Assembly: GCF_000384135.1 (NCBI RefSeq)
Contig: NZ_KB913028.1
Location: forward strand, 1,515,351-1,579,350
Source: Succinispira mobilis DSM 6222
GTDB taxonomy: Bacteria > Bacillota > Negativicutes > Acidaminococcales > Succinispiraceae
DNA length: 64,000 nucleotides
Direction of reading: 5' to 3'
Positions 8,122-18,000 of this stretch are shown piece by piece; the first letter of the stretch is position 1; each line of letters opens with the position of its first letter. Under the pieces are notes generated by a model. It saw only the letters and a list, made by a program, of their open reading frames with translations, was not told where the DNA came from and ran no database searches. Made by a program: the position numbers and the translations under genes.

Positions 8122-8575
8122 CTATTCAAATGTACACTCGACTTCTGTGCCGTCAAGCAAAACCACCATCAATCTGCCTTCACCATGAACTACTACTTTT
8201 TCCGTCAGCGCAAAGTACAGTTCAACATCAAATTCTTTGATCCGTCCTCTCTCCGCTATGATTTTTGCAAACTGCTTTGCTTTGTAGCGTTGAAGCGAAC
8301 TATCACTTTCCCGCATTCTTTTCCATTTGTCGATAAAATAATCCTTGTTTTCGACCATCATATTGAACACATTTACAAATGCCTGATACAAAACCCCATC
8401 GTCAAAATGCTTGCTCTCACAACCCCTTTTACCTTTTGATGGATACTTGCCATTGCATCGCCAGATAATTCTTCTAAGCCTTTCATCAGTAGAGTTCCAT
8501 ACCTTCCTGCCAAAAACTTGATCGCAAGAACCGCAAATAACTCTACCAGCAAAGGGTGTACTGGTCAAGCTTTTT
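8122..8575 (-). pseudogene. large serine recombinase, C-terminal fragment
   Basis: About 150 codons remain, from KSLTSTPFAGRVICGSC onward. The zinc-ribbon (CGSC..WRC..GC), the region where such recombinases carry DNA-contact helices, and the usual ending LDGTEVEC are recognisable. The resolvase catalytic domain with the nucleophile Ser and the recombinase domain are absent: the frame runs into the inverted repeat of the IS at 8576. The in-frame ATG at 8607 lies inside the IS and is not a natural start. This fragment belonged to a different element from the intact integrase at 23795, because its sequence and ending differ. Confidence 0.8.
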
Positions 8576-8599
8576 TGTAACACTTCGTTCGGTAAATAT

Positions 8600-9451
8600 C
8601 TATGCAAATCGAGCTTCCATTGGTGTTAAATAATCATTGTAAGAATGGGGTCTTACATAATTGTACCAGTTAATATATTCTTTTGTCATTTTATCTAGCA
8701 TTTCTACACTTTCAAAAGTAAATCTATAGTAGAAACAACTTTTAAAAGTATTATAGAATCTTTCCATCGGTGCATTGTCATATGGGCATCCAGCTTTACT
8801 CATACTCTGTGTTATACCTTGTTCTCTACAAAACATAACGAACTCCCATGAGGCAAACTGCTGACCCTGATCCGAATGTAATATTAAATTTTTTGGATAT
8901 TTCTCTTGTTTTAAAGCTGCCTTTAATGTATCTTTTGCAAGATCTGTGTTTATATAATCACTATTGACTGACGCAATAGCTGATCTATCAAATAAATCGA
9001 TAATGGTGCAGTTATATCTGAACCTGCCGTTAGGCTGACGCATATAGGTAAAGTCGGTGCACCACACCTTGTTTTTATAATCAACAGTGAAGTTTTGGTT
9101 TAATAGATTATTAAATACCTTGTGTTTTTTGCCAGAAGTATATCCTGGCTTTTTACGCATGATGATAGCAGCTAAATTAAGTGTTTTATTCATATATTTA
9201 TGTACCGTAGTTTTACTTAAATGAATTCCATAACGTGATAAAAATACACGCATAGCTCTGTGCCCTACAGTTCTATTATTATTGTAATAAATATACTTAA
9301 TCCTTTCATAGATGGTCTCGCGCTGCTCGTGATATTCAACTTTAGTATCTTTAAGATAATTATAATAACCATTAGGACTAATGCCAAATCTGCGACACAG
9401 CCACCTTAAACCAAAATATTCTTTATTGTTGTCAATGAAACGATATACCAC
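8600..9451 (-). CDS. IS3-family transposase OrfB (DDE integrase domain)
   Basis: A 283-aa protein with an N-terminal HTH_21-type region (residues about 45-105) and an rve integrase core. The catalytic triad is visible: Asp in VWCTDFTYM, Asp in LHSDQGQQFAS and Glu in NAPMERFYNTFK, with the D(35)E spacing of the family. It begins with GTG that overlaps the orfA stop (TAGTG), so it is translated by coupling or through a frameshift fusion with OrfA. The reading frame is complete, so the element may still be active. Confidence 0.9.
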   Translation of the reverse strand: MVYRFIDNNKEYFGLRWLCRRFGISPNGYYNYLKDTKVEYHEQRETIYERIKYIYYNNNRTVGHRAMRVFLSRYGIHLSKTTVHKYMNKTLNLAAIIMRKKPGYTSGKKHKVFNNLLNQNFTVDYKNKVWCTDFTYMRQPNGRFRYNCTIIDLFDRSAIASVNSDYINTDLAKDTLKAALKQEKYPKNLILHSDQGQQFASWEFVMFCREQGITQSMSKAGCPYDNAPMERFYNTFKSCFYYRFTFESVEMLDKMTKEYINWYNYVRPHSYNDYLTPMEARFA

Positions 9452-9741
9452 TAATCGATTTCCTTTGCGAAGAATGCCGCTGCTTTTTTTAAGAACTCAA
9501 TCTCTTTATCTTTTTCCTTGAGCATCTGGTTGAGTTTTCGAATTTCACTTGCAGAATCACTTTCACTTGTTTTTTGAGTGGTATGTTTGTATTGGCATTC
9601 TTCACCATATTTTTTAGACCATTCTGTAATGGTGCTTTTGGCAACATTATATTCAGCAGCTAATTCTACTGTTGATTTATTGCCTGACATATAGGCTCTT
9701 ACAACTTCTCTTTTGAAGTCATCGTTGTAACGTACTGACAT
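9451..9741 (-). CDS. IS3-family transposase OrfA (HTH and leucine zipper)
   Basis: A 96-aa protein with an HTH_Tnp_1 DNA-binding domain (YNDDFKREVVRAYMSG..STVELAAEYNVAKSTITEWSKKYG) and a C-terminal coiled coil (IRKLNQMLKEKDKEIEFLKKAAAFFAK) that lets OrfA and OrfAB pair. It binds the terminal repeats. The stop codon overlaps the orfB start by one base. In related elements a -1 frameshift near this overlap makes the OrfAB transposase. Confidence 0.9.
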   Translation of the reverse strand: MSVRYNDDFKREVVRAYMSGNKSTVELAAEYNVAKSTITEWSKKYGEECQYKHTTQKTSESDSASEIRKLNQMLKEKDKEIEFLKKAAAFFAKEID

Positions 9742-9801
9742 TGCTCAGTCCTCCTTGGATAATAAATTTATTTTATCATATTATCCGAACAGGGTGTTAC
9801 A

Positions 9802-10466
9802 AATTTAGTATACCACTACAAACCATCAAAGGAATTAAGCCGCTTACCTCCAAAAGAAAACCAACACAAAAACCTGTGCAGCGTGTTAATCTGCTTGTGG
9901 ATATACAGGCAAAATTACAGGCAGGAAAAGGAGAGAGCTACGAGCGATGGGCAAAGGTTTTTAACCTCAAGCAGATGGCACAGACCATCAACTTTTTATC
10001 AGAAAACAATCTCCTTGCTTATGAGGACTTAGAGCAAAAAGCCCAAACCACAACCTTTACATTTAATAAGCTTTCTGCCAAAATCAAAGCTGCTGAGAAG
10101 CGTATGGGCGAGATTGCTGTGCTGAAAACCCACATTATTAATTACGCAAAAACTCGTGATACTTATACCGCCTACCGCAAGGCAGGATATTCAAAAATGT
10201 TTTATGAGGAACACACTGCCCATTTGCTTTTACACAAGTCGGCAAAGGCAGCTTTTGATGAATTGCAGATGAAAAAACTCCCCACCGTCAAGACCCTCCA
10301 AGCGGAATATGCAGAGCTGCTTTCCGCTAAGAAAAAAGCGTATGCCGAGTATGTGACTGTTAAAAAATCCATGCAGGAAATCCAGACCGCAAAGGCGAAT
10401 GTTGACCGACTTTTAGGATATGATGACCTCTTGAAAGAGAAAGAAAAAAAGCAGGAACAGCGATGA
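9802..10466 (+). pseudogene. relaxase/mobilisation protein, C-terminal fragment
   Basis: The open frame from 9741 starts inside the IS, and the native sequence begins at the IS end with TIKGIKPLTSKRKPTQ. The remaining roughly 215 residues resemble the helical C-terminal part of MOB_P-type relaxases of Tn1549-like elements (RVNLLVDIQAKLQAGKG..ERWAKVFNLKQMAQTINFL, and the long coiled coil to KEKEKKQEQR). The His-rich nicking domain is missing, so the protein cannot act as a relaxase. The fragment shows that the island once carried mobilisation functions. Family call is from sequence pattern only. Confidence 0.7.
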
Positions 10467-10757
10467 GCTGACCTGTGTTTTTTGAGCCTCCGCAGGAGGC
10501 GTAGCCACACAATTTATTGTGTGTTCAAATGGGGATTGGGGATACTCCCCAACAAGCATTTTGCCGAAAATTCCGATAGGAAATTTTGAGCAAAATCGCA
10601 AGGTGTGTACCACCTTGCCCTGCTTGCCACTTTACTTCAGCTCAGATATCAATAACAACGAGAAAATAAGTTTTCCTAGTAAGTATAAAAGAAAAACGCT
10701 GCAAACCCGTATCGGCTGCAACGTTTCTTATTCCATATTCTGTTGTGCTTGGGACAT
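10467..10757. other. non-coding region after the relaxase fragment, possible oriT
   Basis: This 291-nt stretch has no convincing gene. It contains an inverted repeat CACACAAT-TTATTGTGTG (about 10505-10523), a second one TTGGGGAT-ACT-CCCCAA (about 10535-10553), and the motif CACCTTGCCCTG near 10609-10620. That motif resembles the YATCCTG-type nick sequence of RP4-like origins. Repeats next to such a motif beside a relaxase gene are what an oriT looks like. In relatives the oriT usually lies upstream of the relaxase, so this call is tentative. Confidence 0.35.
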
Positions 10758-11111
10758 TCATTCGTCCTCTGTTTCGACTTCCTTAACCTCTTTTGCTGTG
10801 GCAGTAACTATCCGCAATCCATTATCGCTTATATCATCAAGCAGGCTTTCAAGCTGTCTGCGCTGCGTAGATTTGTCCGTTTCATTATTTGGAAAAAAGA
10901 ACTGGTCTACCGACACATCTAAAAGAGTGACAAGTTCATAAAAGATTTGCAGGCTGGGATGCTGTCCACTATTTTCAATGGACGCAATATACCGAGGGGC
11001 AATGTGCATTTGGTCTGCTAACTGATTCCTCGATATTCCTTTTGCTTTTCTTGCTGCTTTTATGGCTTGACCGAAAGCCTTAAAATCATATTTGTCGATT
11101 TCACGCTTCAT
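10758..11111 (-). CDS. XRE-family transcriptional regulator
   Basis: A 117-aa protein with a Cro/C1-type HTH at residues about 10-70 (FGQAIKAARKAKGISRNQLADQMHIAPRYIASIENSGQHPS), followed by a short acidic C-terminus (SLLDDISDNGLRIVTATAKEV). Regulators of exactly this build accompany Tn1549-type conjugative elements in Bacillota and usually control transfer genes. It is read away from the UvrA-like gene; its own targets are not evident now that the transfer genes are gone. Confidence 0.85.
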   Translation of the reverse strand: MKREIDKYDFKAFGQAIKAARKAKGISRNQLADQMHIAPRYIASIENSGQHPSLQIFYELVTLLDVSVDQFFFPNNETDKSTQRRQLESLLDDISDNGLRIVTATAKEVKEVETEDE

Positions 11112-11233
11112 TATTATTTCACCCTACTACATCTTACCGTTCACCTTTATGCTTTGGATATGATTACACACATCATATACATGACTTAATTAAATCTAAT
11201 TATTATGCTTTTCACAAAATTCTATTCTAGTCA

Positions 11234-11290
11234 TTGCAAAGAAATAAAAATGGTGATAAAATATAGTTAACCCACTCATATATTAACTAT
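11234..11290 (+). promoter_or_regulatory. promoter and operator of the UvrA-like/marR cassette
   Basis: TTGCAA (11234-11239) and TAAAAT (11257-11262) are separated by 17 bp. Directly after the -10 lies the perfect inverted repeat ATAGTTAA-N12-TTAACTAT (11263-11290), placed where a bound repressor would block transcription start. The MarR protein encoded two genes on is the natural candidate for binding. Confidence 0.65.
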
Positions 11291-11318
11291 GTCACATAAA
11301 TAAAAGCGAGGAAAAAGT

Positions 11319-13580
11319 ATGTCTGATAATTATATTCAGGTATCAGGTGCAAGGGAACGAAATCTAAAAAACATAAATGTTCTGATACCCAAAAAAGAAA
11401 TTACGGTTTTTACAGGTGTTTCCGGTTCAGGAAAATCATCTTTGGTATTTGATACAATAGCGGCAGAATCGCAAAGACAATTGAATGAAACCTACACCAG
11501 TTTTATCCGCCACCGTATGCCACATTACGGAAAACCCGATGTGGACACCATTGAAAATTTGTCCGTAGCCTTTATTATCAATCAAAAACGATTAGGCGGT
11601 AATGCTCGTTCAACAGTTGGGACAATTACAGATATTTATTCTGTATTACGTTTATTGTTTTCCAGAATTGGAGAGCCATTTGTAGGTTATTCAGACGTTT
11701 TTTCATTCAACAATCCGGCTGGAATGTGTGAATATTGCGAGGGCTTGGGCAAAATTGAAACCATTGATATTGAAAGGCTGTTAGATAAAAATAAATCCTT
11801 AAATGAGGGGGCTATCCGTTTTCCAACTTTTGAACCCGGCGGTTGGCGATTAACCCGCTATATTCATTCAGGCTTTTTTGATAATGGCAAAACAATTAAG
11901 GACTATTCTGCCGAAGAACTGGAGCTGTTACTTTACGCTGATGGAATTAAGGTTAAAAATCCTACCCCCGAATGGCATAAAACCTCATTGTATGAGGGTT
12001 TGCTTCCACGCATTGAGCGGAGTTTTCTTAAAAAAGAAGATGGCGAAAAGGTTAGATATGGAAAAGAAATTGAGCGGTTTGTTGTAAAACAGGATTGTCC
12101 CCACTGTCATGGAACACGCTTGAATGATAAGGTACTATCTTGCAAAGTGAACGGAAAAAATATTGCGGAATGCGCAGATATGCAAATAAATGAGCTTTTG
12201 GATTTTGTTCAATCTATTCATGCTCCCGTAGCCGCTACAATCGTTTCGGAACTTGTGAATCGGATTCAGCACATGATATCCATTGGGCTAGGCTATTTAA
12301 ACTTAGGCAGAGAAACCTCTACACTTTCAGGTGGAGAGTCGCAAAGAATTAAAATGGTTAGCCAGCTTGGCAGTAGCTTGACCGACCTTACTTACATTTT
12401 TGACGAACCGAGTATAGGGCTTCACCCTCATGACATAAGCAAAATTAATGAGCTTATGAGGTTGTTGCGTGACAAAGGGAACACTGTTCTGATCGTAGAG
12501 CATGATCCAGACATGATAAAAATTGCAGACCATATTATTGATATGGGACCAGGTGCGGGAACCCACGGAGGGGAAGTTGTATATCAAGGAAATTTAGATG
12601 GGCTGAAAACAGCGGGTACTCTCACGGGAAAATATTTATCCTACTGCCCCAAACTAAAATCTGATATTCGTGCCCCGAAAGGTTGGCTTTCTATTCAAAA
12701 TGCAACCATGCATAATTTGAAGAACCTTTCGGTTGATATACCAAGCGGAGTAATGACTGTTGTAACCGGAGTTGCCGGTTCAGGAAAAAGTACGCTTATT
12801 AATGGGGTATTGCCACGGTTATATCCAGAAACTGTTTTTATTGACCAGAAAGGAATTCAAGCGTCAAAACGTTCCAACATTGCGACCTTTACAGGTATCT
12901 TTGACATTATCAGAAAATTATTTGCGAAAAGGAACGGTGTAAGCGCCTCCCTATTCAGTTTCAATTCACAAGGTGCTTGTCCTGCCTGCAAAGGTCTAGG
13001 AGTTACTTATACAGATTTGGCGTTTATGGATACAATTGTTACGGTATGTGAGGAATGTCACGGAAACCGTTATACGGACGAAGTGCTTGCCTATCAGCTA
13101 AGAGGAAAAAGTATTGCCGATGTTCTTAAAATGACGGTCACAGAAGCCTTAGAATATTTTCAGGAAAAAGAAATCGTAACGGTACTAAAACGGCTTTCAG
13201 ACGTTGGTATCACTTATGTTTCTTTAGGACAACCATTAAGCACGCTTTCAGGTGGTGAATTACAGCGAATTAAACTTGCTTCCGAACTCGAAAACGGTGG
13301 TCAGATTTATGTTTTGGACGAACCGTCAACAGGTTTGCATATGGCTGATATAAAACAGTTGATTAGTGTAATGAATCGCCTTGTAGAACAAAATTCCACT
13401 CTTATTGTTATAGAACACAATTTGGATATTATTTGTCAAGCAGATTGGATTATTGACATAGGCCCCTATGCAGGACAGAATGGTGGTAAGATTATGTTTA
13501 CAGGATTACCAAAAGATTTAATCAACTGTCCAGATTCTTTAACTGGAAAGCACCTGAAAAAGTATATTAATGAAAAATAG
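11319..13580 (+). CDS. UvrA-like ABC ATPase, resistance type (UvrA2/DrrC-like)
   Basis: A 753-aa tandem ABC ATPase of the UvrA family. First half: Walker A GVSGSGKSS near 34-42, zinc module CEYCEGLG/CPHCHGTR, signature LSGGESQRI near 337. Second half: Walker A GVAGSGKST near 482, zinc module CPACKGLG/CEECHGNR, signature LSGGELQRI near 644 and Walker B VLDEPSTGL. It is about 190 residues shorter than housekeeping UvrA (about 940), consistent with loss of much of the region that contacts UvrB. Short UvrA paralogues include the daunorubicin-resistance protein DrrC, so a role in removing or tolerating a DNA-binding drug is plausible. It is followed 12 nt later by a MarR regulator and has its own promoter. 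Confidence 0.85.
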   Translation: MSDNYIQVSGARERNLKNINVLIPKKEITVFTGVSGSGKSSLVFDTIAAESQRQLNETYTSFIRHRMPHYGKPDVDTIENLSVAFIINQKRLGGNARSTVGTITDIYSVLRLLFSRIGEPFVGYSDVFSFNNPAGMCEYCEGLGKIETIDIERLLDKNKSLNEGAIRFPTFEPGGWRLTRYIHSGFFDNGKTIKDYSAEELELLLYADGIKVKNPTPEWHKTSLYEGLLPRIERSFLKKEDGEKVRYGKEIERFVVKQDCPHCHGTRLNDKVLSCKVNGKNIAECADMQINELLDFVQSIHAPVAATIVSELVNRIQHMISIGLGYLNLGRETSTLSGGESQRIKMVSQLGSSLTDLTYIFDEPSIGLHPHDISKINELMRLLRDKGNTVLIVEHDPDMIKIADHIIDMGPGAGTHGGEVVYQGNLDGLKTAGTLTGKYLSYCPKLKSDIRAPKGWLSIQNATMHNLKNLSVDIPSGVMTVVTGVAGSGKSTLINGVLPRLYPETVFIDQKGIQASKRSNIATFTGIFDIIRKLFAKRNGVSASLFSFNSQGACPACKGLGVTYTDLAFMDTIVTVCEECHGNRYTDEVLAYQLRGKSIADVLKMTVTEALEYFQEKEIVTVLKRLSDVGITYVSLGQPLSTLSGGELQRIKLASELENGGQIYVLDEPSTGLHMADIKQLISVMNRLVEQNSTLIVIEHNLDIICQADWIIDIGPYAGQNGGKIMFTGLPKDLINCPDSLTGKHLKKYINEK

Positions 13581-13592
13581 GAGGTTGACTTA

Positions 13593-14015
13593 ATGGCTAT
13601 AAAAGAATTAGAGGAAAGTTATGTTCCCTTTCAATGCATGATTGTATCAGATTCAAATCGGTTCAATGTTGAGGGTGTTTCAACGGCACAATACTATATA
13701 CTCGATACATTGAATAAGCAAGGGGCGAAAACCACGAAAGAACTTGCTGAAATGAGAGGTATCTCACAATCTGGTATTTCAAAATTAACAAAGCGTTTGC
13801 TGGAAAAAAAATATATTATTCAGGAAAGGCAGGCGAATGACCGCCGCTCTTACAATATTGTTCTTACCAAAGATGGAAAAGCTTTTTTAAATCGTGTTGA
13901 GGATTTTGGAAATGAAATTATGAACCTAATTGAAGAAGCATTAACAGAGGAAGAAGTACATGCCTTTTCAATGATGTGCAAAAGGATTACGAACTTATAC
14001 GCAGGAAAGCAATAG
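13593..14015 (+). CDS. MarR-family transcriptional regulator
   Basis: A 140-aa winged-helix protein. The recognition region reads TTKELAEMRGISQSGISKLTKRLLEKKYI and the wing ERQANDRRSYNIVLT, with the DxRS/R signature (NDRRS) of MarR proteins. The terminal helices form the dimer interface. It is encoded 12 nt after the UvrA-like gene and probably represses the shared promoter through the palindrome at 11263-11290, being released by a small ligand. A terminator follows at 14118. Confidence 0.88.
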   Translation: MAIKELEESYVPFQCMIVSDSNRFNVEGVSTAQYYILDTLNKQGAKTTKELAEMRGISQSGISKLTKRLLEKKYIIQERQANDRRSYNIVLTKDGKAFLNRVEDFGNEIMNLIEEALTEEEVHAFSMMCKRITNLYAGKQ

Positions 14016-14477
14016 GCATACTTAGTAGAATACGAGAATTTATCTGCCCTACGGTAAATAAAAAAAACCGTAGTTATGGCAGATGTTTCGTTGTGCTGTA
14101 ATTGCATAAAGTGCCAGACGGCGGTTTTGAGATAAAATCAAAGCCGCCGTTTTTCTGAAAAAAATTGAATTGCGGAGGGTGTATTAAAGTCGCCCATTTT
14201 TTAGGACACGACGGTATTAGGAGGTATCGTTGTGTCCATTTTTATTTGTCATACACCACCTGATTTTTATTATTCGTTAAAAAAAGTCCAGCTCCACCAA
14301 CGGGATATTTCGGTCATCAATATGAATACACACATCATCATGTAACTTCTAATAATTCCCTTATGCCCGGTTGCACTATGCAGCTGGGCCTTTTTGCTTT
14401 TATAGAGCCTCACTGCCGATCTCCACCACTGTCCTTTCGATTTCAGCAAACTCCAAAAATTGAAAGGATGGAAAAAT
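14016..14477. other. intergenic region with two terminators
   Basis: No gene is supported here. The region holds a strong hairpin at 14118-14150 (see separate entry) and a second at 14365-14389 (GCCCGGTTGC/GCAGCTGGGC with G-U pairs) followed by CTTTTTGCTTTT, lying just ahead of the sigma-like gene. A GGACAC-AACGATACC-like repeat around 14201-14229 (GGACACGACGGTATTAGGAG... GTATCGTTGTGTCC) can also pair. The stacked hairpins suggest transcription attenuation before the sigma-like gene. Confidence 0.5.
14118..14150 (+). terminator. terminator of the UvrA-like/marR cassette
   Basis: ACGGCGGTTTTGA pairs with TCAAAGCCGCCGT and is followed by TTTTTC. Confidence 0.8.
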
Positions 14478-14900
14478 ATGAAAACAATAAATTTAAAAGA
14501 TTATTACCCCTTCTACACACAAGACACCTTTGTGGACGTTCCTGATGAACTATTAGCTATCTTTGAGGAATCTGCAAAAGCTGAAGCAGCATACGAGAGA
14601 AAAAAATTTCGCTATAAAGCTCACTATTCCCTTGACCGTGGCGATGGAATTGAGCATGACATCTTGTTTGTTTCGCTCTCACCCGATGAGATTTACGAAC
14701 GTAAGCTCACAAGTCAGCAGCTCCATGCTGCCATTGCCTCTCTGCCTGACAAGCAGGCAAAGCGGATCTATGCTCATTATTTTATGGGCATGAGTAAGTC
14801 TGCTATTGCCAAAGCTGAAGGAGTGAATAAAAGTCAAATATCACGCTCTATTAAAAAGGCTTTAAGAAGTATAGAAATATATTTAAAAAACGTTTTTTAA
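14478..14900 (+). CDS. sigma-70-like / DUF-type regulator of conjugative elements
   Basis: A 140-aa protein whose C-terminal half (LTSQQLHAAIASLPDKQAKRIYAHYFMGMSKSAIAKAEGVNKSQISRSIKKALRSIEIYL) is a sigma region-4-type HTH. Such small sigma-like proteins are regular passengers of Tn916/Tn1549-type elements. I place the start at ATG 14478, preceded by AAAGGATGG, instead of the in-frame ATG at 14460, which has no ribosome site. No region-2 domain is present, so it is unlikely to be a complete sigma factor. A shared hairpin at 14965 ends this unit and the opposing hsdR operon. Confidence 0.75.
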   Translation: MKTINLKDYYPFYTQDTFVDVPDELLAIFEESAKAEAAYERKKFRYKAHYSLDRGDGIEHDILFVSLSPDEIYERKLTSQQLHAAIASLPDKQAKRIYAHYFMGMSKSAIAKAEGVNKSQISRSIKKALRSIEIYLKNVF

Positions 14901-14964
14901 AAAATAACTCATAGATTATGAACCAGTAATTTTAAGAGATACATTCAGTGAATAGCAAAAAACT

Positions 14965-14999
14965 CGACCACACCAAAGTGTAAAACTTTAGTGTGGTCG
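14965..14999 (-). terminator. terminator of the defence operon
   Basis: CGACCACAC-AAAGT pairs with ACTTT-GTGTGGTCG (one bulge). On the minus strand the stem is followed by AGTTTTTTGC, so it mainly stops transcription coming from hsdR; it could also act on the sigma-like gene from the left. Confidence 0.8.
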
Positions 15000-15003
15000 T
15001 TTC

Positions 15004-18000
15004 CTATTTTGTATTTGTCCAAAAATCCGCAAGATTCTCTGCTTGTTTCATAACATGCTCAATAGCAATTTTTTGCTTATCAGGAGGATAACCGTATTTA
15101 TTAAGTATTCTTCTCACGATGACCATAAGCCTTGCTCTAACACTTTCTTTTACAGTCCAGTCAATCGTTGCGTTTTTACGCACCTTTTCTGCTAGTTCAC
15201 GAGCAATCTCTCTCAGTTGTTCATCACCTAAAACTTTTACTGCACTATCGTTTATTTCCAAAGCATCATAAAACGCAAGCTCATCTTCTGTTAACCCAAG
15301 CTTGTCTCCTCTTTTATCAGCAGCGTTGATTTCTTTTGCTATACGTATCAATTCATCGATTATCTCCGCTGTCGTTAAAAGGTTATTTTGATATCGTTTT
15401 ATTGCACCATCTAGCATATCCATTAATGATTTAGATTTCGTAAGATTGTGCCTAGATCGTATTTTGATTTCATCTGAAAGCAATTTTTTTAATAATTCAA
15501 TGGCTACATTTTTGTATTTCATTCCTTCAATTTCTTTTAGGAATTCATCTGATAAAATTGATAGTTCTGGCTTTTCTATTCCAGCAGCATTAAAAACATC
15601 AATAACTTGGTCTGATGCAATAGCAGAATCAACTATGTTTTTAATAACTGTATCATACCCATCGCCACCACGACTACCCGTTGATTCAAATTTCGAAATA
15701 CGAGCCTTTACAGCTTGGAAAAAAGCTATTTCTTCAGCATTTTCTATTGTCTTAGGGTCTGGTTTCGCAAGGGCATAAGCTTGTCCCAAAAGAGTAACTT
15801 CCTTAATATATCTGTTCTTACCGTCATCAAGAGCAAGTATGAAATCTTCCGCTTTAAGTATTAAAGAGAGCTTGTCCTTAACCTGTGCCGAAAAGAAATC
15901 GGAATAATCAAATCCACAAAACAGCTGTCGTACTACTTCTAGCTTTTCTATCATAATTGCAACTGCTTTTTCATGAGTTTCGGCAGGCACACCTTTTCCG
16001 CCACTTTCTGCATAAAAACCTAATGCTTTTTTAAGGTTTGTGGCTATTCCAATATAATCAACTATTAGTCCACCCGGCTTGTCCTTAAACACACGATTTA
16101 CACGAGCAATTGCTTGCATTAAACTGTGGTCTTTCATTGGCTTATCAATGTACATAGTATTCATACAAGGTGCATCAAAACCCGTTAACCACATATCACG
16201 AACAATTACTATTTTTAGCTCATCATTTTCATCCTTCATGCGGTTTGCCAGTGCTTTTCTTTGTGCTTTTGTTGTATGGTGTTTTTGCAATTTTGCACCG
16301 TCTGAGCTTGATGTGGTCATAACTACCTTAATAACACCCTTGTCTAAATCATCGCTATGCCAATCCGTTCGAAGCTTAATAATCTCATCATATAAATCAG
16401 CGGCTATACGACGGCTCATTGCAACAACCATAGCTTTTCCTGTAAACACCTTTTGCCTGTCCTCAAAATGTGTCACAATATCATTTGCCAAAATTTTAAT
16501 ACGATCTTTATTACCAACAATAGCCTCAAGTTTTGCCCATTTTAACTTAGCCTCTTTCGCTTCGTCAATTTCATCTGTTTCATCAAGTTCTGCATCGAAC
16601 TGCTCTATTAGCTTCTTTCCTTCTTCTGTGAGATTTACTTTTGCTAATCTACTTTCATAATAAATGCGAACAGTCACCTTATCTTCAACTGCCTGCGCAA
16701 TATCATAAATATCGATATAGTTACCGAATACAGCCGGAGTATTTGCATCTTGTTTTTCAACAGGCGTTCCAGTAAAACCAATAAATGTTGCATTAGGCAT
16801 TGCATCTCGCATATACTTAGCAAATCCATATGCTATGCGTTGGCCTATAATATTTTTGTTTTCATCCTTAACATCTCTCAATTTTGCATTAAATCCATAC
16901 TGGGTTCTATGTGCTTCATCTGCAATAACAATTATATTATCTCTTGACGAAAGCAGTTCATATACAGATTTATCATTGTCTGGTATAAACTTTTGTATAG
17001 TAGTAAATACAATCCCTCCAGACGCTACCTTCAAAAGTTCTTTCAATTCCTCGCAAGAGTCCGCTTGCTTTGGTGGTTGCCTAAGCAGGTCACTGTTATC
17101 TGCAAAAGTATCGAAAAGCTGATCGTCAAGGTCATTGCGATCATTAATGACTACGATAGTCGGGTTGTTCAGTATCTGTACCATTTTCCCAGTATAAAAC
17201 ACCATTGAAAGAGATTTTCCAGCGCCTTGCGTATGCCATACGACTCCCGCTTTTTTTGTTCCATCTGCTTGTGCCGCATCAATGGTTCTGGATACAGCCT
17301 TATTCACTGCATAATACTGATGATAAGCTGCAATTTTTTTTACTGTTTCAACCTTTGTAACTTTAGTTTCCTTATCTTCTGTCTTGGTCTTTTCATATGT
17401 GATAAAATTCTTTATATAATCGAGTAAGGTAACAGGATTGCAAAGCCCATGTATTAATGTCGACAATTCATCATCAAATTTTGATGCTTCCTCTATACCG
17501 TCTTTTGTTTTCCATGAACTAAAACGAGAAAAAGAAGCCGTTAATGATCCTGCCTTTGCTTCTAGCCCGTCAGATACAATACATATTTCATTATAAGTAA
17601 AAAGACTTGGAATAGTGGCTTTGTATGCTCCTATCTGGTCAAAAGCTTTACGAACCGTTGCATTTTCATCAGCTGGATTTTTTAGTTCAAACAAAACCAT
17701 TGGAATACCATTTATAAAAATCAATACATCCGGTCTTTTGTTATTGTTATTTTCTATGATGGTAAACTGATTTACTACAAGAAACTCATTATTCTTTATG
17801 CCATCCTCCGAAAAGTCACAAACCCGAATGGTATCACCAACAATATCACTTCCACTACGGTATTCCACAGGAACACCATTAACAAGCATACGATGAAAGT
17901 TTTCGTTGTCCGTAAGCATATTAGATGACGCTATCCGGGATAATTTTTTAGTTGCATCTCTTATTGCTTCAGAGGGCACAGCAGGATTAAGCATTGCAAG

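Larger units (their letters stand above)
8576..9801. mobile_element. IS3-family insertion sequence, 1226 bp
   Basis: Terminal inverted repeats begin TGTAACAC at 8576 and, on the other strand, TGTAACAC at 9801; TTCGG recurs a few bases further in at both ends. Inside are overlapping orfA and orfB read leftwards. Length and layout fit IS3 family elements. With canonical TG/CA ends the flanks (TTT on the left, AAT on the right) give no target duplication; moving both ends out by two bases would allow a 3-bp TTT. The flanks belong to two unrelated broken genes on opposite strands, so the element marks a recombination or deletion junction. Confidence 0.85.

Noticed and set aside
8092-8160. Left attachment site within the end of the truncated recombinase (GTCGAGTGTACATTT resembles the rlmD motif)
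   Set aside because: The resemblance is explained by the common ending of this recombinase family (DGTEVEC); no exact core repeat is shared with the rlmD junction.
8031-8240. Plus-strand frames around 8.0-8.4 kb (69 and 115 aa)
   Set aside because: Shadows of the truncated recombinase, running through the palindrome and terminator.
14363-14545. 60-aa frame ahead of the sigma-like gene
   Set aside because: It begins within a terminator hairpin and overlaps the well-supported gene at 14478 in another frame.
16079-16660. 193-aa open frame on the plus strand inside hsdR
   Set aside because: Antisense shadow of the helicase region of hsdR; low-complexity Ser/Phe-rich product and no ribosome site.
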